From Saccharothrix ecbatanensis (GTDB lineage: Bacteria > Actinomycetota > Actinomycetes > Mycobacteriales > Pseudonocardiaceae), in the NCBI RefSeq assembly GCF_014205015.1, contig NZ_JACHMO010000001.1:5766001-5830000 (forward strand): a stretch of 64,000 bases of DNA, in the 5' to 3' direction. Each line of letters starts with the position of its first letter. Position 1 is the first letter of the stretch. Positions 24,798 through 32,730 of the stretch are shown piece by piece. The position numbers were made by a program, and so were the translations under genes. The notes beneath the pieces were generated by a model. The model made no database searches and was not told the DNA's origin. It worked only from the letters and a program-made list of their open reading frames with translations.

Positions 24798-25382
24798 TCA
24801 GGCCCCGGCCACCGCCCGCTTCCCCCTCGCCCGCAGCCGGATGGCGCGGATCACGTAGTCGACGCCGGTGACGACCGTCAGCACGACGGCCGCGCCCATG
24901 GTGATCACCGCGACCACGTCCAGCCACGCCGGCAGCGGCAGGATGTACAGGCCGATGGCGACGATCTGCACGAGCGTCTTGAGCTTCCCGCCCCGGCTGG
25001 CCGGGATCACGCCGTGCCGGATGACCCAGAAGCGCAGCAGCGTCACGCCCAGCTCGCGCACCGCGATGACGATCGTCACCCACCACGGCAGATCGCCCAG
25101 CAGGCTCAGCCCGATCAGCGCGGCGCCGGTCAGCGCCTTGTCCGCGATCGGGTCGGCGATCTTGCCGAAGTCGGTGATCAGGCCGTGCTTGCGGGCCAGG
25201 TTGCCGTCGATGTGGTCGGTGACCGACGCGAGGGCGAACACGCCGAACGCCCACAGCCGCCACCAGGTCTGGTGGCCGTCCTCGACGAACAGGAGGTAGA
25301 GGAACACCGGCACGAGCACCAGCCGGGACATCGTCAGCACGTTGGCGATGTTCAGCACCGGCACGCGCGCGGGCTCCGTCAC
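24798..25382 (-). CDS. pgsA: CDP-diacylglycerol--glycerol-3-phosphate 3-phosphatidyltransferase
   Basis: Integral membrane enzyme that makes phosphatidylglycerol phosphate from CDP-diacylglycerol. 194 aa from GTG 25382, whose first bases overlap the rimO stop (GTGA), so I reject the longer reading. The CDP-alcohol phosphotransferase motif D-G-x2-A-R-x8-G-x3-D-x3-D is complete: Asp59, Gly60, Ala63, Arg64, Gly73, Asp77, Asp81. Six hydrophobic segments frame it. The neighbourhood clgR-cinA-pgsA-ftsK corresponds to mycobacterial pgsA3, so the exact lipid product (PG phosphate or a related phosphoglycerolipid) is not certain from sequence. Confidence 0.93.
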   Translation of the reverse strand: MTEPARVPVLNIANVLTMSRLVLVPVFLYLLFVEDGHQTWWRLWAFGVFALASVTDHIDGNLARKHGLITDFGKIADPIADKALTGAALIGLSLLGDLPWWVTIVIAVRELGVTLLRFWVIRHGVIPASRGGKLKTLVQIVAIGLYILPLPAWLDVVAVITMGAAVVLTVVTGVDYVIRAIRLRARGKRAVAGA

Positions 25383-26788
25383 CTCGGCAGCACCTCGATC
25401 GCTGTGACGACCAGGTCGACGCCCTCGGACGCGTCGACCCGGCAGCGGACCAGGTCGCCGACCTTCAGGCCGTCGGCGTTCGTGACCACGCACTCGCCGT
25501 CGACCTCGGGCGCCTGGTGGGCGGCCCGGCCGAGGCAGTCGCTCTCGTCGTCCTCCTCGGTCTCGACCAGGACGACGACCTCCTCGCCCACGCGGTCCTC
25601 CGCGCGCTGCGAGATCAGCTCCTCGACCAGGTTCGAGATGCGGGAGACGCGCTCGGCGACGGTGTCGGCGTCCAGCTTGTCCGGCAGGTTCTCGGCCTCG
25701 GTGCCGTCCTCGTCGGAGTAGCCGAACACGCCGACCGCGTCCAGCCGGGCGGCGGTGAGGAAGCGCTCCAGCTCGGCCACGTCCTCCTCGGTCTCACCGG
25801 GGAAGCCGACGATGACGTTGCTGCGGATGCCGGCGCGCGGTGCGAGCGAGCGGATCTGCTCGACCAGGCCGAGGAACGACTCCGTGGACCCGAACCGGCG
25901 CATCCGGCGCAGCACGGCCTCGCTGGAGTGCTGGAAGGACATGTCGAAGTAGTCGGCCACGCCCTCGGTGGTGGCGATGGCCTTGACCAGCGTGGGCTTC
26001 GTCTCGGCCGGCTGGAGGTAGGACACGCGGACCCGGTCGATGCCGGGGACCTGCGCCAGCCGCTCCAGCAGCTGTTCGAGGCCGCCCAGCTCGCGCGGCA
26101 GGTCCTTGGCGTAGGAGGTGGAGTTCTCGGAGACCAGGAAGACCTCGCGGACGCCCTGCTCGGCCAGCCACACCGCCTCGGCCACCACCTCGTCCGGGTG
26201 GCGGGACACGAAGGCGCCGCGGAACGACGGGATGGCGCAGAACGAGCAGCGGCGGTCGCAGCCGGAGGCGATCTTCAGCGGGGCGACGGGGGTGTCGGTC
26301 AGGCGGGTGCGCAGGACGCGCGGGCCCCAGCCGTGACCGGGCACCTGGACGTCCTCGGCGGCCTTCTGGCGCTGCACGGGGGTGAGCGGGAGGAGCGTGC
26401 GCCGGTCGACCGGCTTGTGCGATTCGATGCTCTGACCTGCGAGGACGTCGTCCAGGCGGTCGGAGAGGTCGGTGTAGTGGTCGAACCCGAGCACGGCGTT
26501 CGCCTCGGGCAGGTTGTCGGCGAGCTCGGCGCCGTACCGCTCAGCCATGCACCCGACCGCGACCACCTTCGCGCCACTGTCCGCGGCGGCGAGGAGCGTG
26601 TCCACGGAGTCCTTCTTCGCGGACTCCACGAAGCCGCACGTGTTCACCACGACCACGTCGGCCTCGTCGTCGACCAGCTCCCAACCGCCGGCGGTGAGGC
26701 GGCCGGCGAGTTCTTCGGAGTCGACTTCGTTGCGGGCGCACCCGAGGGTCAGCATGGCGACGCGCTTGGACGTGGTGGGGGAAGACAC
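25379..26788 (-). CDS. rimO: Ribosomal protein uS12 methylthiotransferase RimO
   Basis: 469-aa radical-SAM methylthiotransferase that modifies Asp of ribosomal protein S12. Seen: N-terminal MTTase domain [22 protein letters not shown] with the first cluster Cys, [20 protein letters not shown] and VGCMAERYG (three Cys of the auxiliary cluster), the radical SAM motif [15 protein letters not shown], and a C-terminal TRAM domain ([11 protein letters not shown] onward). The E-rich variant and [17 protein letters not shown] fit RimO rather than MiaB. GTG 26788 is preceded by a TACGCT -10 box seven bases upstream, with no ribosome-binding site. pgsA is translationally coupled downstream. Confidence 0.95.
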   Translation of the reverse strand: MSSPTTSKRVAMLTLGCARNEVDSEELAGRLTAGGWELVDDEADVVVVNTCGFVESAKKDSVDTLLAAADSGAKVVAVGCMAERYGAELADNLPEANAVLGFDHYTDLSDRLDDVLAGQSIESHKPVDRRTLLPLTPVQRQKAAEDVQVPGHGWGPRVLRTRLTDTPVAPLKIASGCDRRCSFCAIPSFRGAFVSRHPDEVVAEAVWLAEQGVREVFLVSENSTSYAKDLPRELGGLEQLLERLAQVPGIDRVRVSYLQPAETKPTLVKAIATTEGVADYFDMSFQHSSEAVLRRMRRFGSTESFLGLVEQIRSLAPRAGIRSNVIVGFPGETEEDVAELERFLTAARLDAVGVFGYSDEDGTEAENLPDKLDADTVAERVSRISNLVEELISQRAEDRVGEEVVVLVETEEDDESDCLGRAAHQAPEVDGECVVTNADGLKVGDLVRCRVDASEGVDLVVTAIEVLPR

Positions 26789-26795
26789 GGTGCTC

Positions 26796-26801
26796 AGCGT
26801 A
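26796..26801 (-). promoter_or_regulatory. -10 box of rimO (leaderless type)
   Basis: TACGCT on the minus strand, seven bases before GTG 26788. Confidence 0.6.
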
Positions 26802-26860
26802 ACCGGCGCGGACGCCGCCGCCGCCCGGCCCGGCGTGGTCGGTGCGACGAGCGGTCCAGG

Positions 26861-27010
26861 TCAGGTGTGGAGGACGGTCCGGACGAGCCGCCCGACGTCC
26901 GTGGCCGGGTTGTCGGGTCCGAGGAGAGCGGCGCGCGCCACGGCGTCCTCGACGCGCCCGTCGAAGGTCGTGAAGTCGAGCTTCTTCTCGTAGCCGGGAA
27001 CGTGCAGCAC
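26861..27010 (-). CDS. Possible small ORF, 49 aa
   Basis: Reading from GTG 27010 to TGA 26861 gives MLHVPGYEKKLDFTTFDG then RVEDAVARAALLGPDNPATD and a short end, with very high GC at third positions. I recognise no family and see no good ribosome-binding site; an in-frame TGA stops it 12 codons upstream. It could be a real small protein or the 3' remnant of a larger gene. Confidence 0.3.
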   Translation of the reverse strand: MLHVPGYEKKLDFTTFDGRVEDAVARAALLGPDNPATDVGRLVRTVLHT

Positions 27011-27344
27011 GGTTGTTCCGGCGCGCGGGAATGGCCCGCTTCAACCGACCCGCGAATTCTCGCGCATGGCCGTCAGCCTTTGCCGTTCACAAATCGCGCT
27101 TCGTGCGTCTGAGGGGCGCCGCCGTACTGGCCGGCCGGATAGCGCCGTTCCAGGCTGCGCTCTCCGCGAGGCTCGCGGTCGGAGAGCAGGTGGAGCCGGC
27201 CAGCTCCAGGCGGTGCCGACGGCCGCGAGCGGCACCGCGGCGAGCAGTCCGGCCGGCATTCACCAATTCGACTCGTCGACCTCGAAACCGGGCCGTGGGA
27301 TCGGGCTTGAACGGGTTCGCGTGGTTCTCCGCCTAGAGGCCAAG

Positions 27345-27378
27345 AAGGAGATACTTCACCATGCAGACCGCCGAGTAG
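27345..27378 (+). promoter_or_regulatory. Strong Shine-Dalgarno with five-codon in-frame mini-ORF before argA
   Basis: AAGGAG (27345-27350) is followed at 10 bases by ATG CAG ACC GCC GAG TAG (27361-27378). The ATG is in frame with the argA start 17 codons later; only the TAG interrupts it. It is either an upstream leader ORF or the former start of argA cut by a nonsense codon. Confidence 0.55.
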
Positions 27379-27399
27379 GAGCCGGCGGCGGGCGGAGGT

Positions 27400-27405
27400 T
27401 ACGTT
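27400..27405 (+). promoter_or_regulatory. -10 box of argA (leaderless type)
   Basis: TACGTT, six bases before GTG 27412. Confidence 0.55.
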
Positions 27406-27411
27406 GAGCGC

Positions 27412-27912
27412 GTGAACGACCCGATCAACGTGCGTCGCGCCCGCACCGGCGACGTGCGGACGATGAAGACCCTCATCGACGCGTACGCGGGCAAGGTGTT
27501 GCTGGCCAAGCCGTTGGTGACGCTGTTCGAGGACGTCCAGGAATTTTGGGTCGCCGAAGACGACGGCGTGGTCCTGGGGTGTGGCGCGCTGCACGTGCTC
27601 TGGGAGGACCTGGCCGAGATCCGCTCGGTCGCGGTGGCGCCCACGGCGTTGGGGCGCGGGATCGGCCACCGGATCGTGCACCGGCTCATCGAGACCGCCC
27701 GCGAGCTCCAGCTGGAACGCCTGTTCGTACTCACCTTCGAGACGGACTTCTTCGGCAAGCACGGCTTCGTGGAGATCGACGGCACGCCGGTGTCGCCCGA
27801 GGTCTATGAGGAGATCATGCGGTCGGCTGACGAAGGCGTGGCCGAGTTCCTGGACCTCTCGTACGTGAAGCCCAACACCCTGGGCAACTCGCGGATGCTC
27901 CTGCACCTGTAA
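27412..27912 (+). CDS. argA: Amino-acid N-acetyltransferase (glutamate N-acetyltransferase, GNAT type)
   Basis: 166-aa GNAT enzyme, inferred to be the short actinobacterial N-acetylglutamate synthase that starts arginine synthesis. Seen: VRRARTGDVRTMKTLIDAY, FEDVQEFWVAEDDGVVLGCGALHV, the acetyl-CoA motif IRSVAVAPTALGRGIGHRIV (about 63-82) and LFVLTFETDFFGKHGFVEIDG. Lacking a kinase-like domain, it matches the mycobacterial ArgA (Rv2747) type, and the location just beyond rimO/pgsA and before ftsK is the same. The start GTG 27412 follows a TACGTT -10 box by six bases; a strong Shine-Dalgarno with a stopped in-frame ATG lies 51 bases upstream. Confidence 0.88.
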   Translation: MNDPINVRRARTGDVRTMKTLIDAYAGKVLLAKPLVTLFEDVQEFWVAEDDGVVLGCGALHVLWEDLAEIRSVAVAPTALGRGIGHRIVHRLIETARELQLERLFVLTFETDFFGKHGFVEIDGTPVSPEVYEEIMRSADEGVAEFLDLSYVKPNTLGNSRMLLHL

Positions 27913-27937
27913 CTCTTCGAGTAATCACTCGAAGAGT
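27912..27937. promoter_or_regulatory. Perfect 11-bp inverted repeat upstream of the MerR gene
   Basis: ACTCTTCGAGT (27912-27922) and ACTCGAAGAGT (27927-27937) are exact inverted copies with a four-base spacer. They begin within the argA stop and end two bases before the -35 of the MerR promoter; an operator or the argA terminator are both possible. Confidence 0.75.
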
Positions 27938-27938
27938 C

Positions 27939-27967
27939 TTGACTCAACGAACGCCGACCACCAAGAT
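27939..27967 (+). promoter_or_regulatory. Promoter of the MerR-family gene
   Basis: TTGACT (27939-27944), 17 bp, CAAGAT (27962-27967), then seven bases to GTG 27975. The -10 lacks the first T of TANNNT, but the spacing fits a leaderless mRNA. Confidence 0.5.
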
Positions 27968-27974
27968 CGGCATC

Positions 27975-28829
27975 GTGGAGCAGTGGACGGTCGACGAGTT
28001 GGCGGTCCGGGTCGGTCTACCGGGCAGCACCATCCGCATGTACCAGACCAAGGGCGTCCTGCACCCCCCTCGCAGGCAAGGCCGAGTCGCCTACTACAAC
28101 GCCTCCCACCTGGAACGCCTCACGCTCGTCCAACGCCTCCAGTCGCGCGGCTTCTCGCTGCCCGCGATCGCCGAACTGGTGAAGGCACGCGAAAAGGGCG
28201 CGAGCGTCGCTGCGGTGCTGGGTCTCGGCGAGGCGGAAGGCCCCGACGACTGGGTCCGGATCAAGGTCCGCGACATCACCCGCCTGGTCCCGCTGGGCGA
28301 CATCCGCCCCCGCGTCCTGCGCCGCGCCGTGCAACTGGGCCTGGTCCGCTGGCGACGCGGCTGGCCGCACGTCCGCCGCTGGGCGCTGGACTCGGGCAAC
28401 CGGCTCGCCGCGCTCAGCGTCCCGAGCGACGACGTGCTGGACAAGTTCGCGAACCTGCGCACCTCCACCGACACCATCGCGGCCGACTTCGTCGAGGTGT
28501 TCGAGCGCCACCTGTGGCCGCAACTGGCCGACAACGCGGGCCAGGACGACCAACTCGACCGCATGCGCGCACTTCTCGTGGAGTTGACCTACACCGCCGA
28601 GACCGTCGTGATCGGCACGCTGCGCGAGTCGATCAGGGACGCGGCGGAGGAGTTCGCCCGCCGCCACCAACTGCTGCCCAGCGACGACTTCAAGCCCGCC
28701 TGGGTCGAGGAGCCGGTGGCCATCGCCGAGCGTCTCATCGAGACCGAGGAGGACGACGAGGTCCCCGACGAGCCGACGATCCAGCGGTTCCTCGACCGCG
28801 GTGACGAGCACGACGAGCCGCACAGGTGA
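27975..28829 (+). CDS. MerR family transcriptional regulator
   Basis: 284-aa regulator. I start it at GTG 27975 (MEQWTVDELAVRVGLPGSTIRMYQ), behind the promoter, rather than at TTG 27939, which would fall in the -35. Seen: MerR winged helix-turn-helix WTVDELAVRVGLPGSTIRMY then GRVAYYNASHLERLTLVQRLQSRGFSLPAI (about 3-62), a linker, and a long C-terminal domain (about 90-284) without the metal-binding Cys of MerR/SoxR; it ends in an acidic tail. The large effector domain is not recognised. The inverted repeat just upstream of its promoter is a candidate autoregulatory site. Confidence 0.85.
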   Translation: MEQWTVDELAVRVGLPGSTIRMYQTKGVLHPPRRQGRVAYYNASHLERLTLVQRLQSRGFSLPAIAELVKAREKGASVAAVLGLGEAEGPDDWVRIKVRDITRLVPLGDIRPRVLRRAVQLGLVRWRRGWPHVRRWALDSGNRLAALSVPSDDVLDKFANLRTSTDTIAADFVEVFERHLWPQLADNAGQDDQLDRMRALLVELTYTAETVVIGTLRESIRDAAEEFARRHQLLPSDDFKPAWVEEPVAIAERLIETEEDDEVPDEPTIQRFLDRGDEHDEPHR

Positions 28830-28881
28830 CCGCGGGTCCCGCCCAGGTCGAAGGCCTGGGCGTCCACTCGCGGAGAGCGGC

Positions 28882-29139
28882 GTGATCGCGGTCCTCGGGG
28901 CGCTGGTCGGACTGCGGGCCGGATACCGGTACGACCGGTCCATCGGTCGGCACCCGTTGCGGTCCGGGGTGAAGCGGTTGGTGTTCTGGACGTTGCTGTT
29001 CGTCGCCGAGTACCTGGTGGTGCGGTCCGGGTTCACCGCGCTGGGCGTGATGGTGTGGCCGGTCGTGTTCGGGTACGTGCTGGCGGTGTGCCTGATCGGG
29101 CCATGGGTGTCGGAGTACTACCGCAGGCGCACGACGTGA
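28882..29139 (+). CDS. Small membrane protein
   Basis: 85-aa hydrophobic protein from GTG 28882, preceded by GGAGAG. Seen: GALVGLRAGYRYDRSIGRHP at the N-terminus, then two transmembrane helices (about 29-49 and 54-75) and a basic C-terminal YYRRR. It starts 52 bp after the MerR-type gene, so it may be the regulated target in a two-gene operon. I do not recognise the family. Confidence 0.6.
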   Translation: MIAVLGALVGLRAGYRYDRSIGRHPLRSGVKRLVFWTLLFVAEYLVVRSGFTALGVMVWPVVFGYVLAVCLIGPWVSEYYRRRTT

Positions 29140-29665
29140 TCGCCGTGCCGACAGCGTCCGATGTGGACGCTCCGCAGTGGACTGGATCCCTTGCGTGGCT
29201 AGGGGTTCACGCAGGGGCCGGCAGGGGTTGAACGGGCGCTCGATCGGGTGCTAGGTGAGGCGGAAACCCGTACCGGACATGGCATTCCGCCGAACTGCCT
29301 ACGGCTGCGCGAAGTCCCGGCCACCGACTCCGAACCCAACGTTCGTGCGGGCGGACCAACCGACGTTGGACAAGAAGAGCCGGCGTGACCGGTGGATCGG
29401 CCTAACCGGACAGGGCGATGCAGTCCAACCGATCTACCTCCGGATGGCCCAGCAACGTCTCACGCGGGCACTCGCTCGGCGGTGCGGCGGGCGCTGAAGT
29501 GTTGCCACGCCTGGGATTTCGGAACCGGCCAGTCCGGTCCGCCACTGTGATCGCCGACGGCCGGAAGTTCACCCGTAATTGAGACGGAGTGAGCCGATCG
29601 GGGCTGTTGCCCTTTGATCATCGACCGGTACAAACCCTCAAACCTTAAAACCGAGGGGAAGCACA
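29140..29665. other. Intergenic region before the phospholipase gene
   Basis: 526 bases with less biased composition than the flanks and no convincing coding frame. Possible phospholipase promoter: TTGCCC (29607-29612) and TACAAA (29629-29634), 16 bp apart. A single short run of A-rich bases (CAAACCTTAAAACC) follows. Otherwise I see nothing. Confidence 0.45.
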
Positions 29666-30097
29666 GTGCTCGCGAAATCCCTGCGCAACACGTTCGCAAT
29701 CATGGTCGCCTCACTCGCCCTGCTGGTCGGCGCCGGTGTCGGTCAGGCGGCGATCAACGCTCCGGCGGTGACCGACGACTACCTCTTCAGCAAGTCCCTG
29801 GCCCAGTTCGCGTCCATCCGCACGCAGCGGCCGTACAGCACCCAGCTCGACTGGTCGTCGGACGGCTGCTCCTGGTCGCCGGACAACCCGTTCGGGTTCA
29901 AGTTCCTGCCGGCCTGCCACCGGCACGACTTCGGCTACCGCAACTACAAGCGGCAGGGTCGGTTCAACGAGACGACCCGGCTGCGGATCGACAACAACTT
30001 CAAGTCCGACATGTACCACCAGTGCGCGGGCAACTGGTCCTGCAACCGGACCGCGGACGCCTACTACCAGGCAGTGCGCCAGTTCGGCGCCAGCTGA
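29666..30097 (+). CDS. Secreted prokaryotic phospholipase A2
   Basis: 143-aa precursor of a secreted phospholipase A2 that hydrolyses the sn-2 acyl ester of phospholipids. Seen: a Sec signal peptide (basic LAKSLRN, hydrophobic core about 12-27, cleavage likely after GVGQA near 28), then the mature domain with the Ca-binding/catalytic segment CSWSPDNPFGFKFLPACHRHDFGYRNY, where His and Asp of CHRHD are the catalytic pair, and paired Cys (C64/C79-like and CAGNWSC near the C-terminus) for two disulfides. This is the layout of the Streptomyces violaceoruber-type enzyme. GTG 29666 follows GAGGGGAAG. It is monocistronic, ending in a hairpin shared with ftsK. Confidence 0.93.
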   Translation: MLAKSLRNTFAIMVASLALLVGAGVGQAAINAPAVTDDYLFSKSLAQFASIRTQRPYSTQLDWSSDGCSWSPDNPFGFKFLPACHRHDFGYRNYKRQGRFNETTRLRIDNNFKSDMYHQCAGNWSCNRTADAYYQAVRQFGAS

Positions 30098-30110
30098 CGC
30101 CGTTCTGGAC

Positions 30111-30140
30111 GTTCCCCCGCCGCGTTTCCGGCGGGGGAAC
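30111..30140. terminator. Bidirectional terminator between phospholipase A2 gene and ftsK
   Basis: GTTCCCCCGCC (30111-30121) and GGCGGGGGAAC (30130-30140) form a perfect 11-bp stem with an eight-base loop between two convergent genes. Confidence 0.8.
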
Positions 30141-30148
30141 AACCGCGG

Positions 30149-32599
30149 TCAGTCCTCGTCGGCGTCGTCCGCGGGGCCCGAGCCGCCGCGGATCAGGTAG
30201 ACGAGCGAGTCCAGCTCGTCCGGTTTGATCAGCACGTCGCGGGCCTTCGAGCCTTCCGACGGGCCCACGACGCCGCGCGTCTCCAGCAGGTCCATCAGGC
30301 GTCCGGCCTTGGCGAAGCCCACGCGCAGCTTGCGTTGCAGCATGGACGTCGAGCCGAACTGGGACGTGACGATCAGCTCCGCGGCCTGGATCAGCACTTC
30401 CAGGTCGTCACCGATGTCGGCGTCGATCTCCTTCTTCTCGCCCGCCTTCGCCGCCGTGACGCCGTCCGTGTACTCGGGCTGCGCCTGGGTCTTCGCGAAG
30501 TTCACGATCTCGGAGATCTCGTCGTCCCCGACGTACGCGCCCTGCACGCGCACCGGCTTCGAGGCGCCCATCGGCAGGTACAGGCCGTCGCCCATGCCGA
30601 TCAGCTTCTCCGCGCCCGGCTGGTCCAGGATGACGCGCGAGTCGGTCAGCGACGACGTGGCGAACGCCAGCCGGGACGGCACGTTCGTCTTGATCAGACC
30701 GGTCACCACGTCCACGGACGGCCGCTGTGTCGCCAGCACCAGGTGGATGCCCGCCGCACGCGCCTTCTGCGTGATCCGGACGATCGCGTCCTCGACGTCG
30801 CGCGGCGCGGTCATCATCAGGTCGGCCAGCTCGTCCACGATCGCCATGATGTACGGGTACGGCCGGTAGACGCGCTCGCTGCCCGGTGGCGCGACGATCT
30901 CCCCCGACTTGACCTTGCGGTTGAAGTCGTCGATGTGCCGCACCCGGTTGACTTGCATGTCCTGGTAGCGCTGCTCCATCTCCTCGACCAGCCAGGACAG
31001 CGCGGCGGCGGCCTTCTTCGGCTGGGTGATGATGGGCGTGATCAGGTGCGGGATGCCCTCGTAGGGCGTCAGCTCGACCATCTTCGGGTCGATCAGGATC
31101 ATCCGCACCTCCTCCGGCGTGGCCCGCGCCAGCAGCGACACCAGCATCGAGTTCACGAAGCTGGACTTGCCGGAACCGGTGGAGCCCGCGACCAGCAGGT
31201 GCGGCATCTTGGTCAGGTTCGCGGTGACGAAGTGGCCTTCGATGTCCTTGCCCAGCCCGATCACCATCGGGTGGTTGTCGTTGACCGTGGACGGCGAGCG
31301 CAGCACGTCGCCGAGGCGCACCATCTCGCGGTCGCTGTTGGGGACCTCGATGCCGACCGCCGACTTGCCGGGGATCGGGGCCAGCAGCCGGACGTTGTCG
31401 GTGGCCACCGCGTAGGCGATGTTCTTGGTCAGCGCGGTGATCTTCTCGACCTTCACGCCCGGACCCAGTTCCACCTCGTACCGGGTGACCGTGGGACCGC
31501 GGGTGAAGCCGGTGACCTGCGCGTCGATGGAGAACTGGTCGAGCACGCCGGTGATGGCCTCGATCATCAGGTCGTTGGCCTTGCTGCGGGCCTTCGGCGC
31601 GTCCCCGTCCTTGAGGATGGTGGGCGGCGGCAGCCGGTAGTCGCCCTCGACCGCGCGCACGGCGATCGCGGCCGTCTTCGGGGTCTCCGGGGTGGACTTG
31701 GGCTTGGGCGCGGGCTTCACGGGCGGCGGAGGCGGCTCTTCGTCCAGCGGCAGCTCGGGCTGTTCGTCGGGGACGGCGGTGGCCTGGCGGCGACTGCGGG
31801 ACGGGCGGCGCAGCTTGGCCGGCTTCTCCTCGGGCTCCGGCTCCGCCTCCGGTTCCTCGTCTTCGAAGCCGTCGGACGGTTCCGCCTTGCGGTGCAGGAA
31901 GCTGCCCAGTTTCGCGGGCACCTCGCGGATCGGCAGGTGCACCAGCAGGAGCACGCCGTAGCCGAAGATCAGCACCAGCAGCGGTCCGGCGACCCACGGG
32001 GTGAGGCCCTGGGCGAGGAACCCGCCGGCGAGGTAGCCGAGCGCGCCACCGGCGTCGCGGCGGGCGATCGGGTCCATCGGCAGGCCGCCGATCAGGTGGA
32101 ACATGCCGAGGAAGCCGACGGTGACCAGCATCGCGCCGATGACGAGACGGGGCCGGGCCTCCGTGTTCGGGTCGGTGCGCATGAGCGTGACGCCGATCGC
32201 CAGCAGCACCACGGGCAGGATCACCGCGGGGCCGCCGACGGAGCTGCGCACGGCGACGTCGACCCACTGACCGACCGGTCCGCCCGCCTGCCACCACACG
32301 CCGGCGGCCGTGATCACGGCCAGCGCGATGAGCACCAGCGCCAGGCCGTCACGGCGGTGTGCCGGATCGAGTTCCTTGCCACGGCCCACCGCGCGGACCA
32401 CCGAACCGACGCCGCGGCCGAGCAGGCCCCACACCTTGCCGACGGAACCGGAGGACTTCTTGGCCGGCGCGCGTTTGGCCGGGGCGCGCTTGGCGGGCGC
32501 CCGCTTCGCCGCCGGACGGGACGCGCTCGAACGGGGCTTCGACCCGGATCCGGTGGTGCGGGTCGAGCCCTTGCGCGTAGTCCCAGGTCGGCCGGCCAT
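30149..32599 (-). CDS. ftsK: DNA translocase FtsK
   Basis: 816-aa septal DNA pump that segregates and decatenates chromosome ends and drives XerCD recombination. ATG 32599 is supported by a TACCGT -10 box seven bases upstream. Seen: a Lys/Ala-rich N-terminus with repeated APAKR units (about 30-48), four transmembrane helices (about 75-235), an acidic/Pro linker, the motor with beta domain ATDNVRLLAPIPGKSAVGIEV, Walker A VAGSTGSGKSSFVNS (about 468-482), Walker B IMAIVDELADLMM, LVLATQRPSVDVVTG, and the C-terminal gamma winged helix VGFAKAGRLMDLLETRGVVG that reads KOPS-type DNA. Neighbours argA and dapA/rnj match mycobacteria. Confidence 0.96.
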   Translation of the reverse strand: MAGRPGTTRKGSTRTTGSGSKPRSSASRPAAKRAPAKRAPAKRAPAKKSSGSVGKVWGLLGRGVGSVVRAVGRGKELDPAHRRDGLALVLIALAVITAAGVWWQAGGPVGQWVDVAVRSSVGGPAVILPVVLLAIGVTLMRTDPNTEARPRLVIGAMLVTVGFLGMFHLIGGLPMDPIARRDAGGALGYLAGGFLAQGLTPWVAGPLLVLIFGYGVLLLVHLPIREVPAKLGSFLHRKAEPSDGFEDEEPEAEPEPEEKPAKLRRPSRSRRQATAVPDEQPELPLDEEPPPPPVKPAPKPKSTPETPKTAAIAVRAVEGDYRLPPPTILKDGDAPKARSKANDLMIEAITGVLDQFSIDAQVTGFTRGPTVTRYEVELGPGVKVEKITALTKNIAYAVATDNVRLLAPIPGKSAVGIEVPNSDREMVRLGDVLRSPSTVNDNHPMVIGLGKDIEGHFVTANLTKMPHLLVAGSTGSGKSSFVNSMLVSLLARATPEEVRMILIDPKMVELTPYEGIPHLITPIITQPKKAAAALSWLVEEMEQRYQDMQVNRVRHIDDFNRKVKSGEIVAPPGSERVYRPYPYIMAIVDELADLMMTAPRDVEDAIVRITQKARAAGIHLVLATQRPSVDVVTGLIKTNVPSRLAFATSSLTDSRVILDQPGAEKLIGMGDGLYLPMGASKPVRVQGAYVGDDEISEIVNFAKTQAQPEYTDGVTAAKAGEKKEIDADIGDDLEVLIQAAELIVTSQFGSTSMLQRKLRVGFAKAGRLMDLLETRGVVGPSEGSKARDVLIKPDELDSLVYLIRGGSGPADDADED

Positions 32600-32606
32600 G
32601 ATGTAT

Positions 32607-32612
32607 ACGGTA
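32607..32612 (-). promoter_or_regulatory. -10 box of ftsK (leaderless type)
   Basis: TACCGT on the minus strand, seven bases before ATG 32599. Confidence 0.5.
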
Positions 32613-32716
32613 GTCCCTCGAACCCCACCAGCCCCAACGGTCACGCTCGACGTGACGTGCGCTGCCAGTCCCCCATAGTTGCCCGGAACGCGGTGCGCCG
32701 ACACCTCGACACGCCG

Positions 32717-32722
32717 TAGCCT
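32717..32722 (+). promoter_or_regulatory. -10 box of the acyltransferase gene (leaderless type)
   Basis: TAGCCT, eight bases before GTG 32731. Confidence 0.5.
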
Positions 32723-32730
32723 TTCGCGCT

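Larger units (their letters stand above)
26789..27411. other. Intergenic region rimO / argA
   Basis: 623 bases with divergent promoters at its two ends. It holds the leftward rimO -10 box (26796-26801), a possible small leftward ORF (26861-27010), a stretch without convincing coding signal (27011-27340), and, just before argA, a perfect Shine-Dalgarno with a five-codon ORF (27345-27378). Confidence 0.55.

Noticed and set aside
27013..27336. 107-codon plus-strand reading between rimO and argA, and a 72-codon minus-strand reading with a hydrophobic start
   Set aside because: Composition is Arg/Pro/Ala-rich in both, with no ribosome-binding site and no recognisable family; the two contradict each other on the same DNA.
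27333..27363. Vector contamination, because AAGAAGGAGATA...CACCATG resembles a phage T7 gene 10 ribosome-binding site
   Set aside because: Identity ends after 12 bases, the flanks are native GC-rich sequence, and the ATG is in frame with argA.
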